Assembly: GCA_949987705.1 (NCBI GenBank)
Contig: OX465282.1
Coordinates: 38,032,039-38,096,038, forward strand
Direction of reading: 5' to 3'
Length of the DNA: 64,000 nt
Source: Thereva unica
Lineage: Eukaryota > Arthropoda > Insecta > Diptera > Therevidae
Under the pieces are notes generated by a model that was not told the DNA's origin, made no database searches, and was given only the letters and a program-made list of their open reading frames with translations. Positions 32,430 to 43,546 of this stretch are shown one piece after another (the first letter of the stretch is position 1; each line of letters opens with the position of its first letter). Position numbers and translations under genes: made by a program.

Positions 32430-34552
32430 TCAGACGTTGAAGACCACGGAGCCCACCTCCTTGACCTGTTTCTTATATCTCAGCCAACACAATAAAAAAA
32501 CTGTCTGGCACAATGAAAAAGTCAACTGGTTGAGGCCTGTTCGCTTTTTTCAAGCCCCTGACTGGGATCTGTGTGATGCCAGTGCGAACTATGTCGCTCT
32601 ATTTCTATCTATTTCTATATCTAAAATCATACGGCCTGGAATGCGCTTGTTCATTCCTCATTCTACTAAATCTCTAAAGCCTAGGCCGAATAGATGGTTT
32701 AATGGGAATGGCACAGACGCAATTAAAGTTGAAGAAGCCGCCTATAAAGCGTACAGACACTCCCCAAAAGGGTTTTCGTCGTGAGTATTTTAAGTTCAGA
32801 AATTCCTGTAATTCCATCATCATTTGTCGACAAATTGAGTAATAAGATTCTCAAAGAAAATCCTGCCGGCAAAAACTTCTGGTCCTTGGTAACATCCGTC
32901 AAGAAGAATTTAGCATTTTCCACAACCGCTCCATTAATTCATGAGAAAGAGAAAACCAAGCAAAACCAAGACCAATCTATTCGCTTCAAATGCTTCTTTA
33001 CCCGAAGCCGAAAGGCCACCCACAGTTCTCGAGGACAACGCCGATTCAATGGACGGAGTTTGCTTCAAGACTCGAGAAGTGTACACATGTTTTAAAGAAC
33101 CCGACGTCAATGAATCCACTGGCCCTGACAATATTCCCCCATTGGTACTCAAGAAGTGTGCCTCACTTTTGGCTAAACCTCTGCGCAAACTTTTTGCCAT
33201 GTCATACTTCTCCGGAGTTTATCCCAACTCTTGGAAACTAGATCATGTTCAGCCCATTCCGAAAAAAGAGAAGCCACCGACCCTTTAGACTACCGCCCAA
33301 TAGCAATTACTTCGGTTCTCTCCAAAATCATGGAGACAACAATGAAATGATGAAATATCTAACGGCAGTACGGCTATAGGCCTAAAAGGTCTACTAGCGA
33401 CCTTCTTGTGTGTTTGACCGAGCATCTCAACCGAAGCATCCATCGGTGAGTCTGGTCTGGTTGCTCTAGATTGCTAAGGTTTTTGACAGAGCACGGCATC
33501 CCGCTCTGCTGTCTAAACTCTAAGCTGTTGGTATCGACTGAGCTCTAACAAACCGGATTGAGTGCTTCTTTCTGGCCGTTCAATGAAGGTAGTATTGGAT
33601 GGCGTCGAATCCAATCCACACTTCATCTGGGCCGCCGTTCCCCAAGGGTCTATTCTCTCACCTTCTCTCTTTTTAATATTTAATAATAATCCGCTGATCT
33701 GATCCTCCAACCCGCCAATGACAGTACTCTGTGCTACTCTTACGCCTTCGACAATATTAGACAAGCAACCTGTATCGCCATCAGTGGACGAGGATAATCT
33801 AACAGCTAACCAAACTCTTAACATCCTGGGTGTGACTCTATCCAATGATATTAAGTGGAATTCCAAGTCGCCAAACAAGCATTTGAATACCATGAATTCC
33901 TTAAGAAATGCTAGTTCCTTCTTCAGCCAGCTACCCAAGCCACAATCTACAAGGCCTACATTCGGTCCCACCTTGAATACAACTCGTATATCTGGGCGTT
34001 CGTCTCTAAAACAACCTTGGCTTGGCTGGACTAGGGTCAAAACCGCGCCAATCAAATTCGTTGGCAGCAGCACCCTTTCCTCCTCCATCGACCCTTTAAG
34101 CCACCGTAGGAATGTAGCTGCTCTTAGCAAGTTTTCCGCTATTACCATAGCGACCTCTCCACTGAAATCAAGAACGTCCTGCCTACACTGCAACTTTTTT
34201 CCCGCAACACACGACCAGCCAACTCATCCCTACACAGTACAGCCATCCAGGTCCTGCGCTTGGGTTTTATGCGCCCGGTGCAGTATGCCAGTATGCTACT
34301 CATCTTTTTATCGCAATGAAGAGAACAAAATAAATCGTGGTAATAAAAGTGAATTTTGAATGAATAAATGAAAACGAGTCACGGGCAATGAGTTCAAACG
34401 CAAGGTTCATCGGCATCTACTCAGACCCCTAACCTATTATTTCTCTTCTATCCTTTAGGTCAAGCTTACTAGTGTACATTGCACCTTGACTTGAACGATA
34501 TGACCGACTAGTAGTGCAAATGGTGACTCCTAAGCTTCATCATATCACAAAA
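32430..34552 (+). pseudogene. Jockey-like LINE, linker to 3' end, heavily decayed
   Basis: Starts in the endonuclease-RT linker (VWHNEKVNWLRPVRFF, KPRPNRWFNGNGTDAIK, NFWSLVTSVKKNLAFS) and continues with NESTGPDNIPPLVLKKCASL, YFSGVYPNSWKLDHVQPIPK and YRPIAITSVLSKIMET. The region between finger and palm is deleted (33340-33370). Then come the remains of the active site (PANDST instead of FADDT near 33715), LNILGVTLSNDIKWN, SIDPLSHRRNVAALSK, and the shared 3' end with GACTAGTAGTGCAAATGGTG and a short A-run. A hAT piece replaces about 115 bp at 34258-34385. It lies in the same orientation as, and 330 bp before, the first AP-2 exon seen here. Confidence 0.88.
34258..34385 (+). mobile_element. hAT-type fragment inside the jockey copy
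   Basis: GCGCCCGGTGCAGTATGCC and TTATCGCAATGAAGAGAAC match GCGCCCGGTGCACTATGCC and GAACGCAATGAAGGACGAAG at 42427-42495, next to a CAGGGCCGGC terminus. It replaces part of the jockey C-terminal coding sequence, which resumes at GAGTTCAAACGCAAGG. Confidence 0.55.
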
Positions 34553-34881
34553 AAGCACTTCTTAAATGGGGTCTGTTTCAAGTTTCGAATAAAATTCACT
34601 TATTAAAAAAATCCTGACTAAATATGCAATTTGGAAAAAAGACTCGTTTGTAGGAATAATTTTCCACGATTGTACTTTCAATCTTATTTTGTATATTTTT
34701 AACTTTAATCATAATACAAATAACACTCAATAATTAAACTTGATAAACTACATAGCACCACATTCACAAAAGCCTTAACGATTCAATACTCAGGAAAAAT
34801 ACTAAGTATTTAGCTTTTAAATTACTGCAAATGATTTTATTTAAGCTTCAATAAATTCACATGTCTATTTTATTATTATAG

Positions 34882-35112
34882 GAACGCTTGACTAGTCATG
34901 GTAGTATAGGACTCTCCACTGGCAGTCCAGCCTATACTACACACACCGGTAGCCACGCAGGACGGGGAGGTCCACCTGGTGGTCATGGTGGTCATGGAGG
35001 CTCACATGGAACTGCAGCTTCGATGCACCATCAGTCGCTCCAGTCCGATTTCCAGCCACCGTACTTTCCCCCGCCATTCCATCATGCTACTCAAAGTCCA
35101 CCTCAGCAACAA
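34882..35112 (+). CDS. TfAP-2: Transcription factor AP-2, internal exon (activation region)
   Basis: 231 nt, 77 codons, phase 0 at both ends: acceptor TTATTATTATAG before 34882 and donor GTGAGT at 35113. The peptide starts ERLTSHGSIGLSTGSPAYTT, has a Gly/His-rich low-complexity stretch (GRGGPPGGHGGHGGSHG) and then LQSDFQPPYFPPPFHHATQS, ending PPQQQ. The DFQPPYFPPP block is the conserved N-terminal transactivation signature of AP-2 factors, DNA-binding regulators of epidermal, neural and appendage development. The vertebrate PPPY (PY) motif is PPPF here. Codons are balanced and the frame is intact, unlike the surrounding TE remnants. The next exon of the gene in this window is at 51563. The upstream exon(s) and start codon were not found. 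Confidence 0.92.
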
Positions 35113-35444
35113 GTGAGTATACTTTTCTATTTTATACCTGTCAGCAAATCTATCACGTATACAAATTGAAAAGAAATAGGGTGAACTTAAAAGCTGAAGT
35201 TGGGCAATTTGAACTGAACTGAAGTTTCAGTATTAAAGTTAAGAAAATGACCGACAAAAAATATAAGAGTCAAAAACAAACCAACGATAGCTATTAGTAC
35301 ATATAGATATTTGTCTAAAAGTGTCCTATCTTAAAAGGAGAAATATAAAAAATAAAAAATGTTAAAGAAAATTTCATGATTTGTCTTTAAAATGTCAGAT
35401 ACTTTCATTTAAAAAATATTCAAATTAAATGAAAGAAACTTATA

Positions 35445-35695
35445 TGTGGGTAATTCTTTTACAAGCCGAACACTTTCTGACCGACCCCTCTTCGATTTGT
35501 CTGAAACTTTTTTTACGGGTTCTATATCGAAAAATAAGATATACGTGTCCGAGGATTTTCCCATTTTTTATTTTTATTTATTTTTTACGGGGGGTGGAAA
35601 ATTCGAGATTTTCGTGATTTTTGGATTGAAGACCTATTTTCAAAAATTCATAACTCCGGTTCTATTTGAGCTAGAAAAAACATTTTTTTTTTTAT
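35445..35695. repeat. Inverted repeat, left arm
   Basis: GTAATTCTTTTACAAGCCGA...GGTTCTATTTGAGCTAGAAA is the near-perfect reverse complement of 37262-37515. The right side runs into a + strand RTE snippet (GATGCGAACGCAACCCTGCT, 35697-35745) that matches the RT of the minus-strand LINE between the arms. Confidence 0.85.
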
Positions 35696-36009
35696 TGATG
35701 CGAACGCAACCCTGCTTAACAAATCCAAACAGTTGGCAGGATCGATGATGATGCTCTTGGTTCAGTTTTTGATCGAACGCATCGTGCATGGGTCGATTCG
35801 CACATTTATGCCAACCTGAATTAATAGTTTATTTGCTATCGTAATGCACATATCCTCAATGAAAATCAGTCCTTTGTCGTATATTTCATCACACATTGTT
35901 ATTTACAAATTGTGCAATATATTTTGTACACCATAGAATATATCTTCAGACATGTCCTCCGTGTATTTGCTCCATAACTCTATAGGTTGAGACGGATAGA
36001 ATGTTGTCA

Positions 36010-37078
36010 CTTCTTCTTCTTCTTCTTCGATGGCTCTACAGCCCAATTCGAGCCTTGGCCTCCATCAGCTTCTTTCTCCAGACGTCTCTCTGCTCCGCAG
36101 CTTGTCTCCAGTTTCTTGTGTTGAGCAGTTTTGCTGCATCGACCTTAACATTATCTTCCCACCTTAACCGTGGATTGCCAACTGGTCTTTTGCCACCTGG
36201 TAGTAGATACAGGGCTTTTTTGGTATTCTTGAGTCATCCATTCTTTGGACATAGCCGGCCCAACGTAAACGTAGTAGTTTGGCATGGGTCGAAAGTTTAC
36301 ATTCTTTGTATAAGTCGTACAATTCGTGATTGTAGCGTATTCTCCATGCACTGTCTTCATTGATTGGGCCGTATATCCTTCGGAGAACCTTCCTCTCAAA
36401 TATATCCAGCTTGTCTGCGGATTTCTGGGAGATACTCCAAGCTTCACATCCATACGTAGCTACTGTACGTATGATGGTTTTGTAGATTCTTATTTTAGTT
36501 TTTCTGTGGATGTCTCTGGATTTCATTACTGGCAGTAGTGAGAAGTATGTTCTGTTCGCGGCGTTTATTCTTCTTTGTACGTCTATCGTTTTATCGTTGT
36601 CTTCACTGACTGTGGATCCCAGGTAGTTAAATTGGTTTACCCGTTCAAAGTTATATTCCCCCCAGGTGGTATTGTGGTTTCTTCTTCTTCTTTCCACCCT
36701 TGACTGAATTAGAATCTTACTCTTCTCTGCGTTTATTTGCAGCCCTATATGTTTTGCTCCATCTTCTAATTCTGTAAATATTTCTCTAAGATATGACAGT
36801 GATCTTGCAAGGCAGTTTATATCGTCGGCATATCCTGCCAACTGTTTGGATTTGTTAGGCAGGGTTGCGTTCGCATCAATGTTAGCCTTGCGAATTACTC
36901 CTTCTAGGCAGAGATTAAATAGCATGGGTGTCAGCCCATCGCCCTGCTTTAAGCCTTGCTTGACTGGGAAGGATTCCGTCAATTCTCCTTGTATTCTGAT
37001 TGCACATCTTGTATTAACAAACATGTCGCGCTTGTTTATTTGGGTTTTCTCCAATAGAAACCATCTTTTCTCCATTTT
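36010..37078 (-). pseudogene. RTE-type LINE, RT palm to C-terminus
   Basis: The 303-codon frame 37075-36164 is open: MEKRWFLLEKTQINKRDMFV, then GELTESFPVKQGLKQGDGLT (the QG motif), MLFNLCLEGVIRKANIDANA, AGYADDINCLARSLSYLREI with the catalytic YADD, and RTVATYGCEAWSISQKSADK. The C-terminal part is ERKVLRRIYGPINEDSAWRI with LRLRWAGYVQRMDDSRIPKK. After a stop the tail (RNWRQ/REVWRKK type) continues to about 36010. Missing are the endonuclease and N-terminal RT, so it is 5'-truncated. It is the best preserved RTE copy here and the reference for 5706-6431. Confidence 0.9.
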
Positions 37079-37261
37079 TTAAAAAAGCATTTTCAATGTA
37101 AAATTTAACGTAGAATACAATGGTTATATTTAAAGAGTGCTACGAGGTGGGGAACATTGTTAAATATCGATTTTAACATTTAAATTGCTAATAACAATGG
37201 AAAAATTGTCATAAATTTTCTTGAAATATTTTTTTCCTTAAAATTCCCTCTTTTACCTTTA

Positions 37262-37515
37262 ATTTAAAAAAAAAAATGTTTTTTCTAGCTCAAATAGAAC
37301 CGGAGTTATGAATTTTTGAAAATAGGTCTTCAATCCAAAAATCACGAAAATCTCGAATTTTCCACCCCCCGTAAAAAAAAAATAAAAATAAAAAATGGGA
37401 AAATCCTCGGACACGTATATCTTATTTTTCGATATAGAACCCGTAAAAAAAGTTTCAGACAAATCGAAGAGGGGTCGGTCAGAAAGTGTTCGGTTTGTAA
37501 AAGAATTACCCATGT
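37262..37515. repeat. Inverted repeat, right arm
   Basis: Reverse complement of 35445-35695 (CTAGCTCAAATAGAACCGGA...CGGTTTGTAAAAGAATTACC). With its partner it encloses 1.6 kb including the RTE copy. Confidence 0.85.
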
Positions 37516-37519
37516 ATGC

Positions 37520-38325
37520 AAATGTCTCCATCTTTTGCTGTAAATAATCCAATTAATTATTGAAAGGAGTATAATTCAATCTTTTTTGAAGAGTGATGCT
37601 ACAACCCATATGTGGTAGTGAGTTGATGGCCGATCATTTGTTAAATATAAAATCAGAAGAAAGGTGAGAAAATGAATTAGACAATTATTTAATTCTATGA
37701 TGGTTTAACTTTTTAAAATGATTAGCAAACTGATACAATTTTTACTAGTATTAAATTGCTTACCAAATTAGACCACTTAAAAGATTTCAACTGAATATCG
37801 CACGACCTTAGCCCCCTGAATTTAAGTGGTGCAACCAAGAAACCGAGATACTAGGATTAATTCTAACTTTATATTAAGCTCCGATAATTCACAAATAAAA
37901 TATGCAACATGGTCGAAAAGTGCTCAAACTGCCAATAAATCTATCACAATCAATACCGGAAGAAAAGTTTTCTATAATTAATGTCTTTTCTTTGCTTAAT
38001 TTCCAAATAAAAATTACTCAACCTGTTTAAATGATAAAACCAAGACTAGACTTGATCCACAAAAAGGTCTACTTACCGATCGTAGTGTTCTGAGCATACA
38101 GTATACTAAGTGTCATAGCATACCAAATAACCTCTCAACAAGTAAATAAGCATTTTCCATTTATTCTAACAAATGCTAATCGCATATCGACTCTACCCTC
38201 ATCCCTAAATTACCTGAGCACATTAGACCCTTTTATCAGAATTCCAGTGATATACGAGGTAATCTAAAGAATCACTTCATCAACTTAAAAGCGTGTCATT
38301 TCGATGTACTCAAGATCACCAAAAC
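37520..38325. other. No recognisable gene or repeat
   Basis: AT-rich intronic sequence without domain-bearing frames or visible element ends. Confidence 0.4.
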
Positions 38326-38334
38326 ACAGCTAAA

Positions 38335-38640
38335 TGATGATTGGTAGCCTACGGCTAAAGGCGCTCGACTATCATCCAACAGGTCCGTGGTTGGAATCCA
38401 TTCCACAACATGGTCCTTGGTCTTTGCATTTCAGATAAATGGCCTTCTTTCCTATTTAACAAAAAAAAATCGGTGCTCTTTCTCCTGTCATCGCCTGTAA
38501 GCAAAAATCTGGTGACATGTCCAAGCGTAGATGCGTTGCTTTTGGTGCCAGATAATATAGAAGTGTGTTTATTCAAATGCGACCTGACATAAATGTCGGT
38601 ATACTTTCAACTTTTTCTGCTTTGCCGCATAAGACACAGC
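38335..38640 (+). repeat. tRNA-derived SINE candidate
   Basis: GGTAGCCTACGGCTAAAGGC followed by GCTCGACTATCATCCAACAG, and the B-box-like GTGGTTGGAATCCATTCC, give a tRNA-like head at about 38340-38405. The body runs to an AC-rich region at 38640-38670. The head resembles the one at 29915 (AAGGCGCTCGA). Copy number cannot be judged from this window. Confidence 0.5.
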
Positions 38641-38672
38641 ACACGCAAGCATACACAACACACACACATGCA
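38641..38672. repeat. AC-rich microsatellite
   Basis: CACACGCAAGCATACACAAC followed by ACACACACA. Confidence 0.7.
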
Positions 38673-38853
38673 ATCGTTACTTCAGTGGTTTGAGTATTTT
38701 ATGATTCTTCATGCCTCTCTATCCCCTTGAGCCCCCTAATAAAATACATATGTAAATTTGCAAACTAGATGGGGTGTGCCATCTAGACTTTCGGTATTTC
38801 AACATTGAATAACTCTAACATTTTTTAGCCGACTTTGAACTCTTCAGGAGTTT

Positions 38854-38942
38854 ATAATCGCACTTTCATCAATCCGAAATAGTTGCGACACGTGCCACGT
38901 TATGCTACATCATATTCTCCCTATTCTGCTGATAACTGACCG
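38854..38942. repeat. Short dispersed repeat shared with 23952-24042
   Basis: See the copy at 23952; same orientation. Confidence 0.6.
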
Positions 38943-39440
38943 CCATTTTTATTTTCCACTTGTTAGTTTATTATATGTCTTCCGCCATTTTGTGATGACC
39001 GCCATATTAGATTTAAAATAACGTCATACAGCTTACTATACTATGGTCGTCATACCCTCTCTTTTGATACCCATACCGAATTTTGAATTTTGAATGACGC
39101 CACATAGCTAATTGTATTATAGTTACTTGTCATACCTTTTCATTTTATACCCATACCGAAGGCATCGAATATAAACAGGTAATCTGCCATTTTGTGTTGA
39201 CCGCCATTTTGGATTTTGAATAACGCCATATAGCTAATTGTATTGTATTTGTCATGCCCTTTAATGTGATACCCAATCCGGGGGTCGGGAAACAAAATTG
39301 CAAAATTCGGCAGCCATCTTAGTTTTTTTACTAAATAGTCAGATTGCATTGCCACGCAAACTATACATATGTGCAAAATATGAAGTTGGTTATATGGAAG
39401 TGGGTCAGAATCAAATTGCAAGATTTGTCTACATAAAGAT
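38943..39440. repeat. Dispersed CGCCATTTT-type repeat, long copy with internal duplication
   Basis: GCCATTTT...GGATTTTGAATAACGCCATA, CTAATTGTATTGTA and CATACC-type units occur three times between 38960 and 39290. The 3' section then follows: TCAGATTGCATTGCCACGCA, GTGCAAAATATGAAG, GTCTACATAAAGATACA. Non-coding. Confidence 0.65.
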
Positions 39441-39618
39441 ACACATTTCAAAACAGTACAACACCAAAATATGACACAAAGTTTCTAGACGAGCTAACGA
39501 AGTAAATCCGACTTACTGCACAAAAACTTTAAGGTTGGGGTTATATTTGTGCTATATTTCAAATTCTGGAGAAAAGAGTATCCCAATACGGCTTGTGGCA
39601 TCAGAAATTTCGGGAAAT

Positions 39619-39715
39619 AGGCCAGTAGGTAGATCCAAGAGGAGATGGATAAACTGACGGCTGACGCAGAGGCAATGCTCAACATCCGGAACTGGAGACA
39701 TGTTGCTTGTATGTT
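39619..39715 (+). pseudogene. RTE-type LINE C-terminal snippet
   Basis: The + strand reads PVGRSKRRWIN, a stop, then LTADAEAMLNIRNWRHVAC, matching the GRPxxRW...L...RNWRxxA tail of RTE proteins. Only about 30 codons. Confidence 0.6.
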
Positions 39716-39799
39716 TGTATATCATGCGATTATCTTCAAAAAAAAGTTATTATCCATTTTCCCGTAAGAATTGCCATTCATGAGATATCATCCCAAGTA

Positions 39800-40732
39800 A
39801 CAAAATGGGCTTTAAATATACTCTAAAGATGCTTATAGAGCTATTACTTAGAGCTATAAGTTTAGTTTTAAGCTGCAACAGCGCCCTTAAAACTTTTTTC
39901 GAGCTTCTATACAGCAAAAAGTTCCGCTTATAGAGCATAATTTTGCTTTAAAATTTTGTATATTGTAGGCTATTAAGAGTTCTTTACTTTATAATGTTAG
40001 TTCTATAAGCGTTGCAAAAGCATTTGTAAAGCTTGTTATGGAGCTGTTATTGAACTTCTGGATCCAAATGGCTTTATAATAGAGACTTTATCTTCCAGTA
40101 TTCAATAATAATAAATAAGAGGAAATGAAAAAGCATTACATCTTCCCTTCTTCAATGGTTAATATTTTGACAAAGTTGAACCAATATGAAAATAATACTT
40201 ATTCATTTTCATTACAAATGAAACAAGAAAAGTAATCATTTCTGCGTATTTTAAACGGAATTTTTAATGCCATTTAAAACTTATCGTAAATATTGGGGAA
40301 ATACTTCGATAAATTACAATGCGCTCTTTTAATTCTAAAAAATAAATTAATATTGTTCTTTTCAAAAAAAAAAAATTGTAATTAAATTAATATACTAAAT
40401 GCAATTAAAAAAATTTCTAATGAATTTCTTAGAGTGGAAAATACCTGAAAATCTTCAGCATTAGAAAATAGTTTAACGCTCTATATCAACATCTTTTAAC
40501 ACATATCGCTTTTTGTCAGAAAAATTGCTCTATATAGTGATTATAGCACTGACTTTTAGAGCAACTTTAGTGTGGGAAATTTATTCCTCTAAAATTGCTC
40601 TATAAGAGATTAATTTTCCATAATAGAGCTATTATAAAGTATTTAACTTTTCATTAAAAGATGCTTTATAATAAAATCAATTTTTGCTCTCACAGGCCTG
40701 CAAGGTTTTTTTCTTTTCAGTCCAATAGTCAT
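39800..40732. mobile_element. AT-rich segment bounded by a 10-bp direct repeat
   Basis: ATCCCAAGTA occurs at 39790-39799 and 40733-40742. Between them are many scattered copies of TATAGAGC, GCTCTATAA and TTATAGAGCT in both orientations. No clear terminal inverted repeats and no coding capacity. It may be a DNA element with a 9-11 bp duplication; chance is not excluded. Confidence 0.4.
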
Positions 40733-41049
40733 ATCCCAAGTATTTTTTCGCGCTGAATCCGAATCCGTGGGCCAAATTGCCCTATCACGTCAGGATTTTG
40801 AGCAATCCTAACCTAAAAGTGCCAAAAAGCGTGTTTTTTGCACTTTTGCGCGTTAAATATCTCAAAACTATGGAATGATAGGGCAAATCGGACAACGGGA
40901 TCGTTTTCAGCATGCCAAAATCTACAGAAAACCATGTCGAAAGCGTGAAATTTGAAAAAACTTTTTTTGTAATACTGAATGCACCATAAGATGTGTAGGG
41001 ATGATTCGGCCATTAGTTCAACTTCACTCACTGTCACGGATGGAGAGGT

Positions 41050-41340
41050 ATTGGTTTTTTTTAAATAAGTTCGGTGGGGTTGAATTCGACACGATTCTTG
41101 CTTCCCCACTTTTCTTCTTCTTCTTTAATGGCTCTACAACAGGGTTCCGGTCCTGGCCTCTCGCAACTGTTCTCTCCACCTGTCCCAATTCTGAGTCCAT
41201 GTCATCCAGTTTGGCACCCCTAAGCTCTGAGCGTCCCGGTCTACGGCATCCTTCCAGCGGAAGTTGGGTCTCCCTCGCTGTCGCTCTCCACAGGTCTTGC
41301 GCAGAGAACTTTCCTAGCTCGCTCATCTTCACTCATACGA
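41050..41340 (-). pseudogene. RTE-type LINE 3' end
   Basis: The minus-strand frame 41332-41024 reads LWRATARETQLPLEGCRRPG, RSELRGAKLDDMDSELGQVE, RTVARGQDRNPVVEPLKKKK. Same family tail as 11030-11250, with an AAGAAGAAGAAG tail on the coding strand. It abuts the jockey fragment to the right. Confidence 0.6.
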
Positions 41341-41359
41341 GCTGGCTGCCCTGCACACC

Positions 41360-41592
41360 GGAGCCTACCCTGCAGACATGTGGTGAGATTCAGATTTGAC
41401 GCCATCCAATACTAGCTTAATTAAACGATCGGAAAGGAATCACTCAATGCACGTATACAGAAGCGAGTCAATCCCAATAGCTTAGTTTAGCTAACAAGGC
41501 TGAGTGCCATACTCTATCAAAAGCCTTGGAGATATCCAAAGGAACCAGACTAGATTAACCAGATCCATGCAAACTTCGGTTGAGGTGCTCTG
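41360..41592 (-). pseudogene. Jockey-like LINE RT fragment, 3' part of a copy split by a TAA-flanked element
   Basis: Minus strand: TEHLNRSLHG-type codons, LVPLDISKAFDRVWHSALLA, then the F-L-S-D-R-x-I-K and L-D-G-V-K-S-E pieces. The preceding residues (NDNQYGF) are on the far side of the insertion at 43564 onward. Confidence 0.85.
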
Positions 41593-42034
41593 TAAAGGTG
41601 CGTTTCCACTGCGGTCTGCAGACAGTGCCCGCACATAAAAATTCACAAAAATAGAGCAAAAAACGAAAACTTTCAAACTGTGCGGAGACAAAGTTTTCAT
41701 TGCGTATCCACTAAAATCTTGCAGGAAGCATATGAAAAGTCTCAAACTATGTTCTAAAAGACTGTGCGCACACTCTGTAGAGACAAGACTTTAGGTGGAT
41801 ACGACTTTGAATGATAAAATTCTTGTATGCGCACAATGTTTTATGTTTTCCGGTTTAAATCTAGATGTATTACCTCGCTTCAGTTCGGCGATATAAAAAA
41901 ATGAGCTTGGAGGACGAAAATTTATTAATACTATTTACGCAGATACTATGTACAAATCGAAATGGTTTGCTATGCCGCATTTAAAATTTTTCGCTGGAAG
42001 GCACATTCCGAAATTACAAATTTCATCCGAAAGA

Positions 42035-42197
42035 ATAAAGGCCCCCATACACGGTCAAATTGGATGTACAACCAGATTTTCATCAAACCCATAAGCCCAA
42101 CGTATTTTTATCGGCCGACCGGCCCACAATCGATAGTTTTGGTTGTACATCCGCCCTTCGATGTACATCCAATTTTACCGTGTATGGGGGCCTTTAC
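42035..42197. mobile_element. Palindromic MITE, 163 bp
   Basis: AAAGGCCCCCATACACGGTC...GGATGTACAACC at the left is inverted at the right (GGTTGTACATCC...CCGTGTATGGGGGCCTTT). Nested in the TAA-flanked element. Confidence 0.8.
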
Positions 42198-42404
42198 GGC
42201 AGAACAGGTAAGAGCGAAGGCGTCGCAAGGCAAGGCGAAGGCGTCGTCAGCTACAAATATGTAGGGGATCTTGGTTCCCCTTTCCCATAGGCTGTGTGGC
42301 TCCGGAAAATTTAATGTCTTTTTGTCTATCATTGTGGATAAGGAGGAGTTGTTAAAGACGCCCAATAATGTATTTTTATATTCTTTGAATCCGACATCCC
42401 ACAA

Positions 42405-42545
42405 TCAGGGCCGGCCTTGGGGATTTGCGCCCGGTGCACTATGCCATATTGCGCCCCATAAGCTGTTCATTTTTGAACGCAATGAAGGACGAAGGAAAAA
42501 ACAAGCACTGACGGAATAAGAGAAGGAATATTCATTATTTCACAT
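42405..42545 (+). mobile_element. hAT terminus and subterminal fragment
   Basis: Begins CAGGGCCGGCCTTGGGGATT and continues GCGCCCGGTGCACTATGCC. Related to 34258-34385, and its first 10 bp match the terminus at 680-728. The other end was not found. Confidence 0.55.
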
Positions 42546-42719
42546 TATAGTCTAAGCTCCTATGACATAAAAGGTGCCCCATCGAACACCTCAAAACAAT
42601 AAAGTGAGATTGGCTGAAAAGCATGTAAAGAACATGTAACGCCCGCCAGACTAGTAAAAATTTGTTAATTGCTATTTTTTATGAGTTTTTGAATTTTGTT
42701 TAAAGGCCATGTTTTTTTC

Positions 42720-42825
42720 CAAAACACCTGTTTAGTCCGGATACAAAATTCCAAAATGGCTGAAAATTGGTACACAGCTTCCTTATGCCTTTTTAATAAA
42801 AAAATTTCGGAATCCAGCTAGCGTA
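42720..42825. repeat. Fragment of the 7150-8045 fold-back family
   Basis: AAAATGGCTGAAAATTGGTA, CACAGCTTCCTTATG and AATTTCGGAATCCA match both arms of the fold-back element. Confidence 0.65.
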
Positions 42826-42959
42826 TAGTTTGTTGGAAAAGTTGGCTGTTGTGAAAACCCATGCTATTCTTCATCAAATTTCAAAAGGGAATTACCGAAT
42901 ACATCCAATTTTTGTTGGTTGGCCCATGTGAAACTCGCCAATATTAATTTGTTAGACAG

Positions 42960-43175
42960 TAATACCCCGATGCACTCATATAACACCCAGTAGTGCAAAC
43001 GCGAGGCTCACTGCCTTCTCCTTATGCATCCACCAGACTACCCTTAACCTTTCCTATTTTTTTCTATTTTCAGGTCAAGCTTACTACTAGACATTGCTTA
43101 CTACATGAGTTGAACGACATGACGGTCTAGTGGTACAAAGGGTGATTCCTGAGCTTGGCCATGACACATAAAAAA
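42960..43175 (+). mobile_element. Jockey-like LINE 3' end, 5'-truncated
   Basis: From TCATATAACACCCAGTAGTG (the NSYNTQEF region) to the shared 3' end: GACGGTCTAGTGGTACAAAG, GGTGATTCCTGAGCTTGGCC and ACACATAAAAAAC. Lies inside the TAA-flanked element. Confidence 0.8.
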
Positions 43176-43546
43176 CGCGTTCGAAAACTATTTCTTCAAA
43201 ATAATCCCCTTGTCTGTCCTAAGATATTTCGTATTTTCCATATTCACTGGAAAACAAAAGATAAGCCTCAAGAAGCTACTTCAAAACTTTTCGAAGTCTT
43301 TTTTAAAGTATCCACTGAATTTACATATCCGCGCACAGTCCCCGCAGAAGTTCTCCGCACCGACCCAGAAGATTTTTCAATGGATACGTTTTGTATCCAC
43401 TGGAATATCGGTGTGCGTAAGTAGTCTCCGCACTTTTTATCTCCGCACATTTTTTATCTCCGAACATTGATTTTGGTGGATACACTTTGGCGGATAATGT
43501 ATGGAGATAGTGCGGAGACAAAACTCTTGGTGGATACGCACCTTAA

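Larger units (their letters stand above)
41596..43543. mobile_element. TAA-flanked DNA element, 1.95 kb (Harbinger-type candidate)
   Basis: TAA at 41593-41595 and 43544-43546 flanks ends AGGTGCGTTTCCAC and GTGGATACGCACCT. Subterminal motifs recur in both arms (GTGCGGAGACAAA, GTGGATAC, TCTCCGCAC). Excising it with one TAA rejoins the jockey reading NDNQYGF...LTEHLN. A 3-bp TAA/TTA duplication is typical of PIF/Harbinger. No transposase remains; the interior holds other pieces (a 163-bp MITE, a hAT terminus, a fold-back fragment, a jockey 3' end). Confidence 0.75.
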
